Source: Lachnobacterium bovis (GTDB lineage Bacteria; Bacillota; Clostridia; Lachnospirales; Lachnospiraceae). Taken from it: a DNA stretch of 64,000 bases. The notes beneath the pieces are model-generated. The model was given only the letters and a program-made list of their open reading frames with translations. It made no database searches and was not told where the DNA came from. The translations under genes were made by a program, and so were the position numbers. Location: positions 136,108-200,107 of the forward strand of contig NZ_FOGW01000004.1 in NCBI RefSeq assembly GCF_900111325.1, read 5' to 3'. Below are positions 17,770-26,586 of this stretch, one piece after another; position 1 is the first letter of the stretch; each line of letters starts with the position of its first letter.

Positions 17770-20541
17770 CTAATAATAAAGTTCCTCTTCCATTGTTGCT
17801 GCCATTAAACTTCTATAACTTCTTTTTAATTCTTCATTATCTGCTGTGAGTTTATTTATTTTTTCTTGCAAATCTTTAATAATCTTATTAAATTCTGTTT
17901 GCTGTCCTTCTTGTTTTTGTGCAACTTCATTATTTACAGTTTGTACCGCATGTAACTTTAAGTTAGCTTCTTCTAGTTGATTTAAAGCATCTTTACCTTT
18001 TTTTAGTGTTTCTTCATTTTCTTTTCTCAAATTATGTAATTCTTCCTCTAATTCCATAATTCTTAAATCACTATCATCTTTAGCATTATTAATTGTTTTA
18101 ACTTCTTTAGAAGCATCAGCTAATTTTTGAGTTGTCTCATTTAATCTATTTTGAGTCATTTCAAGTTCTTGCTCTAGATTACGATTCTTATTAGAATATT
18201 CTTTATTCTTATCATCATACTCTTTTACAAGTTCTTCTAATTCTAATATTCTAAAGTCGCTATTGTCTTTTTCATCTTGCAATTTTTTATATTTTTCTTG
18301 CTCTTGTTTAATAGCGATATCTTTATTATTCGAAAGTTCATTTAATGCTCTAACATCATTATTAGAAATTTTTAAACTTTCTTTTAGCTGATTTAATTCA
18401 TGCTGTAAATCTTCTTTTTTAGCATTTGATTCATCTAATCTTCCTTGAGTTTTATCTAAATTACTCTTTAATTCAGTTGCTTTTGACTGAATTGAATTTT
18501 TTTCATCTTGTAATGCATTATAGTATTTTTTTGCTTGATCTAATCTATTAGCTAACTCATAGACTGTATCATTTAATCTAGTTTTTTCATTGTTTATGCT
18601 ATCTTTTTCAGCAGAAAGTTGTTTATACTGTACATCTTTTTCCTTAATATCTTTTTCTAAGGACTTGATGTTTTTCTCACCATCTTCAACTTGAGTATGT
18701 AATGCTTTATTCTCAACTTCAAGTTTATTGTATTCTTTCTGTGAGTTTGATAAATCTCTTTTCACAGCGACTAATTCTTTACTTACATCTTCATATCTTT
18801 TTTCAGCAAGATTTGCAGCTGTTTTAGCATCTTTAGACGTATTTTCTAATTTATTTACTCTTATTTCAAGATTGTCTTTTAATGCTCTCATTTCACTGAA
18901 TTCACGATTTACCGTTGCTAAAATATTTTTAGTTGAATTAAGCTCTTTTTCGCTAGATGTTACTCTATCCTTCATAAAAGCTAATTCCTTACCTTTTTCA
19001 TTTAATTCATCTTTAACAAGTTTAATCTTACCACTTTCACGTCTAGTATCATCTCTTGCTTCATCTAAAGCAGCTGTCAACTCATTAATTGTTTTTTCTT
19101 GAGATTCTGTTGTCACTTTAGAACTTCTAAGTTTAGTTTCAACAGCACTAAGTTGCTCTTTTACACTATTTAATTCAAGAGCAGTTGCACTTGATTCTTC
19201 AATCAAATTCTCATAATTTTTTGATAAATTATTTCTCTCTACAACAACTGTTTGATGTTTTTCCTGTAAATCTTTTAATTCTTCTTGTAAAAGTAAAACA
19301 TGATAATCGCTATCATCTTTATAATTTTTGATATCTGCAAGTTCTGTACTCGCACTATCAAAATCTGCTTTTACAGTTTCTAAGTTCTTACTAAGTGTTG
19401 CTACTTTTTGTTCTAAATCTGCTTTTGTTTTATTATATGTTTCTGTTAATGTTCTATAATCTTCTTTTAAAGATTTAAGTTCATTTACAGCTTTATTTAA
19501 ACTTTCTTTTGTTGTATTTAATTCAGTTTTATTCGCATTATTTTGCAATGTTATACTTTCTAATTCTTGATTGCAATCTTTTAAGCTATTAATAGTAGAT
19601 AATACTTCATCTGATTTAGCCTTTAAATCAACTTCTGTATCATGTAATTTAGCGCGAACATTTGCTAAATTTTGTTCTAGTTCCTTTATGTTCTCAATTT
19701 TTTGTTCTTCTGATAGTGTTTTTTCTTGTAATGATTCTTCTGATTTTTTTAGATCCTTTCTTGAAATCTCTAAATCATGTTTAACACCAGATAAATTATT
19801 ATGTAAATCCTCTATTTTTTCTTTGGCTCTTTGTAATTCACTTTTCAATGTTGAAATATTGGCCTTATTTTTTTCAAGTTCCTTATCGTGATTTACTAAT
19901 TTTGCATTGCTATCATACAATTCTTTACTTTTCTTTGATAATTCTTCTTGTAAAGAATGTATTTGTTGAGACTTTTTAGTATGCTCTTTCTTACTTTGTT
20001 CAAACTGCTCTTCAATAATTCTTCTATCCTTGATAACATCTTCTGCTTTTTTGTTAGACTCATCAAGTTTCTTATGATACTCTTTTACTTCTTCAGTCAT
20101 TATCTTTAGCTTTTCAAGAGTTTCTTGCAATTTTCCTTTAGTAATATCAAGTTCTTCATTTGTATTTAAAGCCTTGTCTTTTGACTCTTTATAATTTTCT
20201 TTTATAAGACCAAGTTGTCCTTCAAGATTTGCAACCATTTCTTCTAATTTTTTCTTTTCGATAGTTGCTGAATTGGCACTTGATTCTTTATCCTTTACTA
20301 CACCTTCTAAATCTGTAATTTTAGTATATGCCTTAAATAAATCATCTACAATGTTAATTTGAAGCATTACACTTTTAGCATCATTTGGCAACTGCCAATA
20401 TGCTGAGCTTCCATCTATTTCTGCTAATTTTCTATTTAAATATGCAGCTACTTCCTGCATATATTCTGCACTTTCTGAACCACAAAGGTTATATTTTTTT
20501 CCACCAACTGTTATCTCTGTATTAATATTTGAATCTGACAC
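17770..20541 (-). CDS. Giant ZapA-domain coiled-coil protein
   Basis: Residues 1-90 match ZapA: ITVGGKKYNLCGSESAEYMQEVAAYLNRKL followed by PNDAKSVMLQINIVDDLFKAY. ZapA binds and bundles FtsZ at the division ring. The remaining 830 or so residues are almost unbroken heptad coiled coil, rich in Glu/Lys/Leu. A recurring motif of the type KDDSDxxxxxLEEEL appears at least three times (near residues 405, 760 and 825). ZapA is usually 80-200 residues, so this is several times longer. No membrane segment or terminal catalytic domain is seen. It may be a long tether or scaffold at midcell. Start ATG 20541 follows a GGAGGAAG site. Confidence 0.85.
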   Translation of the reverse strand: MSDSNINTEITVGGKKYNLCGSESAEYMQEVAAYLNRKLAEIDGSSAYWQLPNDAKSVMLQINIVDDLFKAYTKITDLEGVVKDKESSANSATIEKKKLEEMVANLEGQLGLIKENYKESKDKALNTNEELDITKGKLQETLEKLKIMTEEVKEYHKKLDESNKKAEDVIKDRRIIEEQFEQSKKEHTKKSQQIHSLQEELSKKSKELYDSNAKLVNHDKELEKNKANISTLKSELQRAKEKIEDLHNNLSGVKHDLEISRKDLKKSEESLQEKTLSEEQKIENIKELEQNLANVRAKLHDTEVDLKAKSDEVLSTINSLKDCNQELESITLQNNANKTELNTTKESLNKAVNELKSLKEDYRTLTETYNKTKADLEQKVATLSKNLETVKADFDSASTELADIKNYKDDSDYHVLLLQEELKDLQEKHQTVVVERNNLSKNYENLIEESSATALELNSVKEQLSAVETKLRSSKVTTESQEKTINELTAALDEARDDTRRESGKIKLVKDELNEKGKELAFMKDRVTSSEKELNSTKNILATVNREFSEMRALKDNLEIRVNKLENTSKDAKTAANLAEKRYEDVSKELVAVKRDLSNSQKEYNKLEVENKALHTQVEDGEKNIKSLEKDIKEKDVQYKQLSAEKDSINNEKTRLNDTVYELANRLDQAKKYYNALQDEKNSIQSKATELKSNLDKTQGRLDESNAKKEDLQHELNQLKESLKISNNDVRALNELSNNKDIAIKQEQEKYKKLQDEKDNSDFRILELEELVKEYDDKNKEYSNKNRNLEQELEMTQNRLNETTQKLADASKEVKTINNAKDDSDLRIMELEEELHNLRKENEETLKKGKDALNQLEEANLKLHAVQTVNNEVAQKQEGQQTEFNKIIKDLQEKINKLTADNEELKRSYRSLMAATMEEELYY

Positions 20542-20701
20542 AATTAACTTCCTCCACTATATCTTAAGTACTTAATCCTAAAAATACCCAAGTTACATTA
20601 TAGCAACTTATAGGGTATAAAAACAACCTAATTTATCTTTTTTCACAAAATAAACACAACTATTCTTTGCCCGCATATAAGTGCATTTAAAAACACTTTT
20701 G

Positions 20702-20737
20702 AAAAAAAAGAAAAGGCCAACTTTCGTCAACCTTTTC
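20702..20737 (-). terminator. Terminator of the small two-gene operon
   Basis: Minus-strand GAAAAGGTTGAC and GTTGGCCTTTTC pair through 12 bp with a GAAA tetraloop, followed by eight T. It closes the transcript that includes 20785-21167 and separates it from the ZapA-like gene. Confidence 0.92.
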
Positions 20738-20784
20738 TAAAAAAGAGGAAGTCAAAGAATTTACTTCTTGTACTCATATTAAAA

Positions 20785-21000
20785 TTATTTATACTCTTCC
20801 GACGTTACACGGTTCTTTTCATACTTACAAACACTTTCAGATTTATACTCATCTAAGTTAGATCTAAAATTGGACCATTTACAACACCAACATTCCTTCA
20901 TAGGAACTATTGTTCCATGTTCTGGCTCCCAATGTTCGCAAAAATCATCTTCACTTACAACTCTATACCCTTCTTTATCATAACTTACGATTTTTGCCAT
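20785..21000 (-). CDS. Small Cys-rich protein of unknown function
   Basis: A 71-residue acidic protein with five Cys, four within DFCEHWEPEH ... KECWCCKWSNF, plus one His in that stretch, which could bind zinc or an iron-sulfur cluster; a fifth Cys lies near the C-terminus. I do not recognise a family. Its start overlaps the end of the preceding gene by 16 nt, so translation is probably coupled. It is the last gene before a strong terminator and lies downstream of the LytTR-type promoter at 21399-21458. Confidence 0.6.
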   Translation of the reverse strand: MAKIVSYDKEGYRVVSEDDFCEHWEPEHGTIVPMKECWCCKWSNFRSNLDEYKSESVCKYEKNRVTSEEYK

Positions 21001-21167
21001 CCAGCTGTTAACCTCACTTCTCTTATTCGCGTCGTTTGCATCCCCTGTAATGCTGCTGATAATGACTTCCCTTTAGCGACACAACCGACTCGACTTTTCG
21101 ATTGAACAACAAAGCACTCTTCCTCATTGTTCCAATTCACAATTACGCTATACCCTTTTTTTCTCAC
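20985..21167 (-). CDS. Small HicB-like protein
   Basis: A 60-residue protein that looks like the partial RNase-H fold of HicB antitoxins: YSVIVNWNNEEECFVVQSKSRVGCVAKGKSLSAAL resembles the usual strand-strand-helix with the A-x-G-x-S-x-x-x-A turn. It lacks the C-terminal DNA-binding part of full HicB, and no HicA mRNA interferase lies beside it. The start is GTG 21167 behind AAAGGAGAG. It overlaps the downstream Cys-rich gene by 16 nt. Its 225-nt leader contains several hairpins. Confidence 0.55.
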   Translation of the reverse strand: MRKKGYSVIVNWNNEEECFVVQSKSRVGCVAKGKSLSAALQGMQTTRIREVRLTAGWQKS

Positions 21168-21197
21168 TTAGACTCTCCTTTCTTGCTAACCGTGTCA

Positions 21198-21369
21198 GAT
21201 GTAGTATCTCCCTAGAAACTACATCCATCACTTCAGCAAAACAATACTTTTTAATGAGCCCTTATGAAAAACTCCTAAAAAGCTCTTCTCTACAGTTTAT
21301 ACTTTACACAATTATCACTTACACTAAACTGTATATATATTTCGAATTTAACCCCCATTAAGTTCGAAA
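21198..21369 (-). promoter_or_regulatory. Structured 5' leader with four hairpins
   Basis: Downstream of the -10 at 21399 the minus strand can fold into four separate hairpins: 21340-21369 (TTTCGAA/TTCGAAA arms extended by TTAA/TTAA around a TGGGGG loop), 21293-21331 (CAGTTTA/TAAACTG), 21247-21282 (CTTTTTA/TAAAAAG) and 21198-21225 (GATGTAGT/ACTACATC). The last sits about 15 nt upstream of the ribosome binding site. No known riboswitch class is recognised. It may be a cis-regulator or a stable small RNA. Confidence 0.5.
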
Positions 21370-21398
21370 TAAACATCAAAATCAACTGTTCTAAAAAC

Positions 21399-21458
21399 AC
21401 TATATCACAATCTGTGAAGAAATTATTTTTTTGTCGTAAACGCGACCATTTTTGTCGT
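21399..21458 (-). promoter_or_regulatory. Promoter with tandem LytTR-type binding repeats
   Basis: Two identical repeats, tttttgtcgt, lie at 21428-21437 and 21449-21458, exactly 21 bp apart. That is the two-helical-turn spacing of direct repeats bound by AgrA/ComE-type LytTR regulators. On the minus strand they sit immediately upstream of a weak -35 (about 21422-21427) and a good -10, TATAGT (21399-21404), as at LytTR-activated promoters. The LytTR regulator gene is only 1.5 kb away, so this is its likely target. Binding is inferred. Confidence 0.6.
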
Positions 21459-21540
21459 TAAACGGTTTTTGATTTTTTGTTTTTTATATATTTTGTGCAT
21501 ATAACTGTAATAGGATACTTTTTTTGAAATTATTAAAACA

Positions 21541-22890
21541 TTATACTTTTTTTAAGGATTTTATTGGAACAATTAATTCTGTATAAAATGAATTTTTTGT
21601 TTTTATAACCTCATACTTTGCTTTACATTCTATTATGCCGCTAAAAATTTTTTTTAGAATTTCATAATTCTTAGGTGGTATAACATCATTTTCATATAAA
21701 TAACCTAATTTTTCTTTATTAGTCGATAATTTAGTAAAATAATCTTTTCCATCCTTAAATGCCTCTAAATTACCGCTATTATCCATGCTAATATTTATAC
21801 TTGAAAATACTTGGTTTAATCCTGCTTTAAACTGCATTCCAACTTTTTTAACCTGAATATTTGTATTGTCAATTTTGATATCTATCCAAACCTTCAATAA
21901 TGTAGTATCATCTTTTCCTAAAATATGCTCAATATCATTTTCAAGTATCTCAAATGATATCGCCAAGAATTCTACTAATTTATTTATGTTACAAGTTTTT
22001 TCTATATAATTGCAAATATCGCAATTTACATTAACTTTATAACATTTGTCTCTTAATTTGTATATATAGTTTTCTATTATATAATTAATATACTCATTTT
22101 GAGTATACCTTTCATTGGTATAATCTTGTAATTTATTTTCATCATTATATAATTCACTTAAATATTTATACGCTTCATCCATCTCATCGTTTTGAATATA
22201 CGTTTCTACCGCATTAATAAATCGTCTCATTTTAGATTCATAAATTTCATTAATATTTCTTAGAAATTGATAATCTACGCTGTATTCTTTCATATTTTCT
22301 TCTACATGTTTTTTGAGAAATTCTGATTCTCCTAACAGCTTATTTTTTTCTATGTAATACTTTGTAAATTCATTCTCGATCATTACAGCAAGCAATTGAA
22401 CTAGTACATATATAAAAGGATATGCACTATTTATTATATTTTTTTCAATATACATGTTGCACCACATAAAAAGAATAGATAACAACAATCCACTACAGCT
22501 TGCGATTAATCCATAAAAAATTCCTGCTAAATGTATCGAAATATACGGAAGAATTAATATCCATATCCAAAATGAACTCATTCCTTTATTTCTAAATGCT
22601 TCTGTTACAATAAGATAAACAGCTATTATCACACATATTGCAACTGACAAAATCATAGTTACAACTATGTGATTTTGCTTTTTTTTGTATTCATACATTG
22701 AAAATAGAATAAGAAGAAATATCGTAGCATTTGAAAAAGTCGACACAATATCATCCTGCAACAAATTCAAAAAAATGAAAAAAGAACACAACGCTTCAAT
22801 TAAACTTAAAAAAACAATAGTTTTTTCTAGTCTTTTTTCTTTTACAAACGGATATTTCTCTATTTCTCTCAATTGGTTGATACTATACAT
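21541..22890 (-). CDS. Histidine-kinase-like membrane sensor lacking the H-box
   Basis: The first 190 or so residues hold about six membrane segments, followed by a dimerisation-like helix pair and a degenerate ATPase-like region (449 residues in all). Compared with AgrC-type kinases, the helix ending NAVETYIQNDEMDEAYKYL aligns with the region after the H-box. The usual RHDIKNH then falls on YESKMRR, so the phospho-accepting His and its neighbours are missing. The N- and G-boxes are also not recognisable. It probably acts as a non-catalytic partner or phosphatase for the LytTR regulator encoded 40 bp upstream, but this is inferred. Confidence 0.65.
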   Translation of the reverse strand: MYSINQLREIEKYPFVKEKRLEKTIVFLSLIEALCSFFIFLNLLQDDIVSTFSNATIFLLILFSMYEYKKKQNHIVVTMILSVAICVIIAVYLIVTEAFRNKGMSSFWIWILILPYISIHLAGIFYGLIASCSGLLLSILFMWCNMYIEKNIINSAYPFIYVLVQLLAVMIENEFTKYYIEKNKLLGESEFLKKHVEENMKEYSVDYQFLRNINEIYESKMRRFINAVETYIQNDEMDEAYKYLSELYNDENKLQDYTNERYTQNEYINYIIENYIYKLRDKCYKVNVNCDICNYIEKTCNINKLVEFLAISFEILENDIEHILGKDDTTLLKVWIDIKIDNTNIQVKKVGMQFKAGLNQVFSSINISMDNSGNLEAFKDGKDYFTKLSTNKEKLGYLYENDVIPPKNYEILKKIFSGIIECKAKYEVIKTKNSFYTELIVPIKSLKKV

Positions 22891-22930
22891 TATTACAATT
22901 CCTCATATATATAAAATCTCTTAAAACAAC

Positions 22931-23629
22931 CTACATAGAATATTTAACAAATAATTCTCCTACCGTCCTATAGGCTCCACGAGGCATAGGAAAAACTTTG
23001 CCATCTTCCATCACGATTTCCTTTTTAGATATCTTTAAAATGTATTTAAGATTAATTATCATTTTTCCATTTGGCATATAAAAGAAGTCTTCTTTTATGT
23101 TATCCGTTAAGGCCTGCATAGTAATACGAATTAAATGTTCACCATTTTTTTCAAATATCCTCTTATAATGATCTTCTGATGTGATATACATAATATCATC
23201 AACTGGTATTTTAACTAAAACACCTGACTCTTTAATTACCAAATAATGTAACTCATCTGATTCAAAAATGCGATCTAACGCGTCATAAAGTTCTTCCTTT
23301 AAAAGAGGTTTTTCTAAGTAATGTATAGCCTTTAAACGAAATGCCTCTTTATAGAAACCATCTGATGAAGTTTCAAAAATAATTGCGCCTTTTTCATCTT
23401 TTTTACGAATCATTTTAGCTAATTCTATTCCATTAATTTCATCTATGTATATATCTAAAATATATATGTCATATACCTTCTTATCCATTGCATCAAGCAA
23501 CTCTAAAGACGCACTAAAAGTATCTATTTCCCAATCCATATTTGGATTATCTTCTTTATATTCAGATAATAATGTTATTGCTTCTTTTATCGATTGTTCT
23601 TCATCATCACATACTGCTATTTTATACAT
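22931..23629 (-). CDS. LytTR family response regulator
   Basis: The receiver domain (1-120) has the acidic pair DDE near residue 9, the phospho-acceptor Asp in YILDIYID near residue 55 and the conserved Lys in HYLEKPL near 105. The C-terminal LytTR DNA-binding domain (about 135-232) reads from IPVDDIMYITSEDH to MPNGKMIINLKYI. At 232 residues it is typical of AgrA/ComE-like regulators. It is upstream of the degenerate kinase in one operon. A -10-like TATAAT lies upstream at 23710-23715. Confidence 0.92.
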   Translation of the reverse strand: MYKIAVCDDEEQSIKEAITLLSEYKEDNPNMDWEIDTFSASLELLDAMDKKVYDIYILDIYIDEINGIELAKMIRKKDEKGAIIFETSSDGFYKEAFRLKAIHYLEKPLLKEELYDALDRIFESDELHYLVIKESGVLVKIPVDDIMYITSEDHYKRIFEKNGEHLIRITMQALTDNIKEDFFYMPNGKMIINLKYILKISKKEIVMEDGKVFPMPRGAYRTVGELFVKYSM

Positions 23630-23710
23630 TCACATTATCCTCACCTATATTATTTGTTCTATTTTTTAAAATAAATAGAAATTTAAAATACTATTCAAAA
23701 TCTTCACGTA

Positions 23711-23746
23711 TTATATTAGCATAAAAAAATTCATTTGTGCTAATAT
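23711..23746. repeat. Inverted repeat between azlD and the LytTR operon
   Basis: TATATTAGCA (about 23711-23720) is repeated inverted as TGCTAATATA (about 23737-23746) with an A/T-rich loop. It may end azlD transcription or overlap the response-regulator promoter (-10 at 23710-23715). Confidence 0.5.
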
Positions 23747-23759
23747 AGTTTAATATTCA

Positions 23760-24080
23760 TCAAAAAAGCTGTGCCAATTTTGGCAATATATTTACTGCAA
23801 AAACTGTTACACAACACATTGTTGCAACAACAAACAAATTTTCAGTAAGATAACTCAATATAACTCCAACTATCATAGCTAATATTCCAGCATATATGTT
23901 TTTTGTGGCATATATTATTGCCGGAAAAGTCATAACAGCAAGTGTTACATATGGAACATAATACAAAAACGATTTGACAAATCTATTATGTATATTTTGT
24001 TTAAATATCAACATCGGTACACATCTAACTGAATAAATTGTTGCAATCATAATTAATATTGGAATAACGTTACTCATCAT
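23760..24080 (-). CDS. azlD: Branched-chain amino acid exporter small subunit AzlD
   Basis: A 106-residue protein with four hydrophobic segments, of the AzlD family (SVRCVPMLIF ... YVPYVTLAVMTFPAI). It partners AzlC to export branched-chain amino acids or analogues. ATG 24080 is placed behind AAGGAG inside the end of azlC, giving an 11-nt overlap and likely translational coupling. Confidence 0.88.
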   Translation of the reverse strand: MMSNVIPILIMIATIYSVRCVPMLIFKQNIHNRFVKSFLYYVPYVTLAVMTFPAIIYATKNIYAGILAMIVGVILSYLTENLFVVATMCCVTVFAVNILPKLAQLF

Positions 24081-24798
24081 CTTCTCCTTTTTCATCTTCT
24101 TCAATTGGTCTAATCATAGCTGCTACTGACGCAATTACAATTGTTATAACTATAACTTTAGTTCCCTGTGACATCTTATTAACGATTGGTATATAATCTG
24201 AAAGAAAACTTATTATCATCGAAAAAAATACACATATAGCAATATTTATATTTTTCTTTGAAGCCGGAATTATTATTGCTAAAAACATTCCATATATTGC
24301 TACTGTAAGAGAAGTGACTATTAGTGGAGGAACAATATCTACAAAAACACAACCTAACACCGTTCCTAATGTCCAACCCGGAATTGACATTAAGGCCGCA
24401 CCATACGTATAAAACGGATTAACCTTTCCCTCTATAGCACTCGATATTCCAAATATTTCATCTGTAATACAATATGACATAAAAAATCTATGTCGTATTT
24501 TTGTTTTTTCTGATATCTTTTGTGATAAGGATGCTCCCATCAAAAAATATCTTAAATTTACAATTATCGTTGTCAAAATCATTTCTACGATTCCCGCTTT
24601 TGAAATGATTAACTGTAACGCTGCAAATTCACCCGCTGATGCAACCATTCCTAGCGACATAAATCCAGCTTCTAACAATGATAACTTTGCATTTTTTGCC
24701 ATTACTCCTAGACTAAATGCTACTGCAAAATATCCCAAACCAATTGGAATTGCATCTTTTAATCCTTTTTTTAACCAATAAACATTTTCATTTTTCAT
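24070..24798 (-). CDS. azlC: Branched-chain amino acid exporter large subunit AzlC
   Basis: A 242-residue membrane protein with the AzlC hallmark GLKDAIPIGLGYFAVAFSLGVMAK and the re-entrant FMSLGMVASAGEFAALQLI. It is the major subunit of the AzlCD permease. Its start overlaps the truA stop by one base (TAATG), so truA, azlC and azlD form one operon. Confidence 0.93.
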   Translation of the reverse strand: MKNENVYWLKKGLKDAIPIGLGYFAVAFSLGVMAKNAKLSLLEAGFMSLGMVASAGEFAALQLIISKAGIVEMILTTIIVNLRYFLMGASLSQKISEKTKIRHRFFMSYCITDEIFGISSAIEGKVNPFYTYGAALMSIPGWTLGTVLGCVFVDIVPPLIVTSLTVAIYGMFLAIIIPASKKNINIAICVFFSMIISFLSDYIPIVNKMSQGTKVIVITIVIASVAAMIRPIEEDEKGEDDE

Positions 24799-25547
24799 TA
24801 GTAGTCAACCTCCACCAAGCACAAACCATTCGCTGGTGCCATAAAACCAGCTTTTTGTCTGTCTTTTGCTTTTAATATTTCTTCAATCTCTTGTGGTTGT
24901 ATTCTTCCCCAGCCAACTTCTAATAATGTTCCTACTAATATTCTTATCATATTTTGTAAAAAACCATCTCCGTGAAACGTCATGTATATATATGAATCTT
25001 TTTGGGTAATTTCTATTTTATCAATGGTTCTAATTGTTGATTTTTTCATTTTTTTATTACCGCAAAAGCTTTTATAATCATTAGTTCCTTTAAGTAATTT
25101 AGCTGCCTCATTCATCTTATCTAAATCAGGCATTTTATCTATTACATATAAATATTTTCTATCAAAAACAGGTTTAGTCTCACCACACCAAAGTGTATAA
25201 CGATAAGTTTTTCCAATTGCATTAAATCTACTATGGAATCTATCTTTGACAATACTTACATCATCAATAGAAATGTCCTCTGGTAAATATTTATTCATAT
25301 ATTCTTGAATTTGTTTTTCAGAGAATTGTGTATCTAAATAAGCATTAGCCGTCATAGAAATAGCAGAAACCCCTGCATCAGTTCTTCCTGCACCTATTAC
25401 TGTAATTGGCTCATCTTCATTTTTATTAGTCATTCTCATCAATAGAGTTTCTAATTTTCCTTGAATTGTATTTAACGTATTTTTTTGGTGTTGCCACCCA
25501 TTGTATTTTGTACCATCATATCTTATTTTGAATCTATAATTTTTCAT
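24798..25547 (-). CDS. truA: tRNA pseudouridine(38-40) synthase TruA
   Basis: TruA isomerises uridines 38-40 in the anticodon arm of many tRNAs. The 249-residue protein has the N-terminal RYDGTKYNGWQHQ, the catalytic Asp in GAGRTDAGVSA near residue 55, and the C-terminal FLQNMIRILVGTLLEVG. It is first in the truA-azlC-azlD operon. Confidence 0.96.
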   Translation of the reverse strand: MKNYRFKIRYDGTKYNGWQHQKNTLNTIQGKLETLLMRMTNKNEDEPITVIGAGRTDAGVSAISMTANAYLDTQFSEKQIQEYMNKYLPEDISIDDVSIVKDRFHSRFNAIGKTYRYTLWCGETKPVFDRKYLYVIDKMPDLDKMNEAAKLLKGTNDYKSFCGNKKMKKSTIRTIDKIEITQKDSYIYMTFHGDGFLQNMIRILVGTLLEVGWGRIQPQEIEEILKAKDRQKAGFMAPANGLCLVEVDY

Positions 25548-25675
25548 GTATCTTATCCTTTAAAAAATCATTTAATTTACACTTTAGTTTAGCACATTAC
25601 AAAATTAAATAACATAATTTTTTTTGTTTTTTTCGTACATTTGTATTTTTTGTTTAAGCTAAACAATTTCAGCTC

Positions 25676-25704
25676 TTGTTTATTCATTTTTTTTATGCTA
25701 ATAT
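25676..25704 (+). promoter_or_regulatory. Promoter of the ECF S-component gene
   Basis: TTGTTT (25676-25681), a 17-bp spacer and TAATAT (25699-25704) lie about 105 bp upstream of the start codon. No known riboswitch is recognised in the leader. Confidence 0.65.
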
Positions 25705-25809
25705 ATGCCTTGTACGTTGTATTTTTTTTTGCGTAATGGAAAAATTTTACAATTAAACACTCAAATTTTAGTTTTATAAGTTAGCTTAATGCTAACACGG
25801 GAGGAATTT

Positions 25810-26460
25810 ATGGATAATATGTTACAAAATGGTTCACGTATAGCGAATCAACCAAAAGAAAATTCTAAGAAAGTATTGACACTTGTTCAAACAGCTTTAA
25901 TGATGGGTATAATTGTTGTTATGGCCTTTACACCATTAGGTTACATTAACCTACCAGGTCTATCAATTACATTCTTAACTGTACCTGTAGCTATTGCTGC
26001 TATCATCATTGGACCAACTGCAGGATTTCTTTGCGGATTAACTTTTGGTCTTACAAGTTTTTCAATGGGATTAATGGGATCTAGCCCATTTTCAACAGCA
26101 TTATTAAATTTAAATTTTGTTGGATTTTTTATAACAACAATTGTAACTCGCTCACTTGTTGGACTATTTACTGGCTTAATTTTTAGACTACTTTGTAAAC
26201 TTAAAATTAATAAAAACATAAAGGTTGCTATAGCATGCCTTTCATGTCCATTACTTAATACACTTTTATTTATGAGTTCACTTGTTATTTTTTACTACAA
26301 TACAAACTATGTTCAAGGTTTTGTAAAAGCTGGTCATTTTGCTAATCCATTCGCTTTCGTAATTGGATTCGTTGGTATTCAAGGTGCTATTGAAGCAGGC
26401 GTTTGTACAGTTTTTGCTACTGCCATTTCTCTAGTTTTAAAACAAGTTTTAAAGAAATAA
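25810..26460 (+). CDS. ECF transporter S component
   Basis: A 216-residue, six-segment membrane protein of the PF12822-type S-component family, with the family pattern MAFTPLGYINLPGLSITFLT and AAIIIGPTAGFLCGLTFGLTSF. Relatives include pantothenate- and other vitamin-specific S components; the substrate here is not decided. ATG 25810 follows GGGAGGAA, whereas the in-frame ATG at 25789 would place that site inside the gene. No AT-module genes are nearby, so it probably shares a general energising module. Confidence 0.82.
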   Translation: MDNMLQNGSRIANQPKENSKKVLTLVQTALMMGIIVVMAFTPLGYINLPGLSITFLTVPVAIAAIIIGPTAGFLCGLTFGLTSFSMGLMGSSPFSTALLNLNFVGFFITTIVTRSLVGLFTGLIFRLLCKLKINKNIKVAIACLSCPLLNTLLFMSSLVIFYYNTNYVQGFVKAGHFANPFAFVIGFVGIQGAIEAGVCTVFATAISLVLKQVLKK

Positions 26461-26536
26461 AATAAATTTTTAATTATACAATTATTTAGGATAATTCTTT
26501 AAAGTCATAATAAAAATTTAAGTTTATTTATATAAA

Positions 26537-26586
26537 ATAAAAACTCCGTACTAAATATTATTTAAAATGTCAAGTACGGAGTTTTT
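26537..26586. terminator. Bidirectional terminator
   Basis: AAACTCCGTACT (26541-26552) pairs with AGTACGGAGTTT (26573-26584) with A and T runs on the outer sides. It lies between the convergent ECF and methyltransferase genes. Confidence 0.92.

Noticed and set aside
17770..20541. SMC or myosin-like ATPase identity of the coiled-coil protein.
   Set aside because: No Walker A/B motifs or head domains; the only recognisable domain is the ZapA-like N-terminus.
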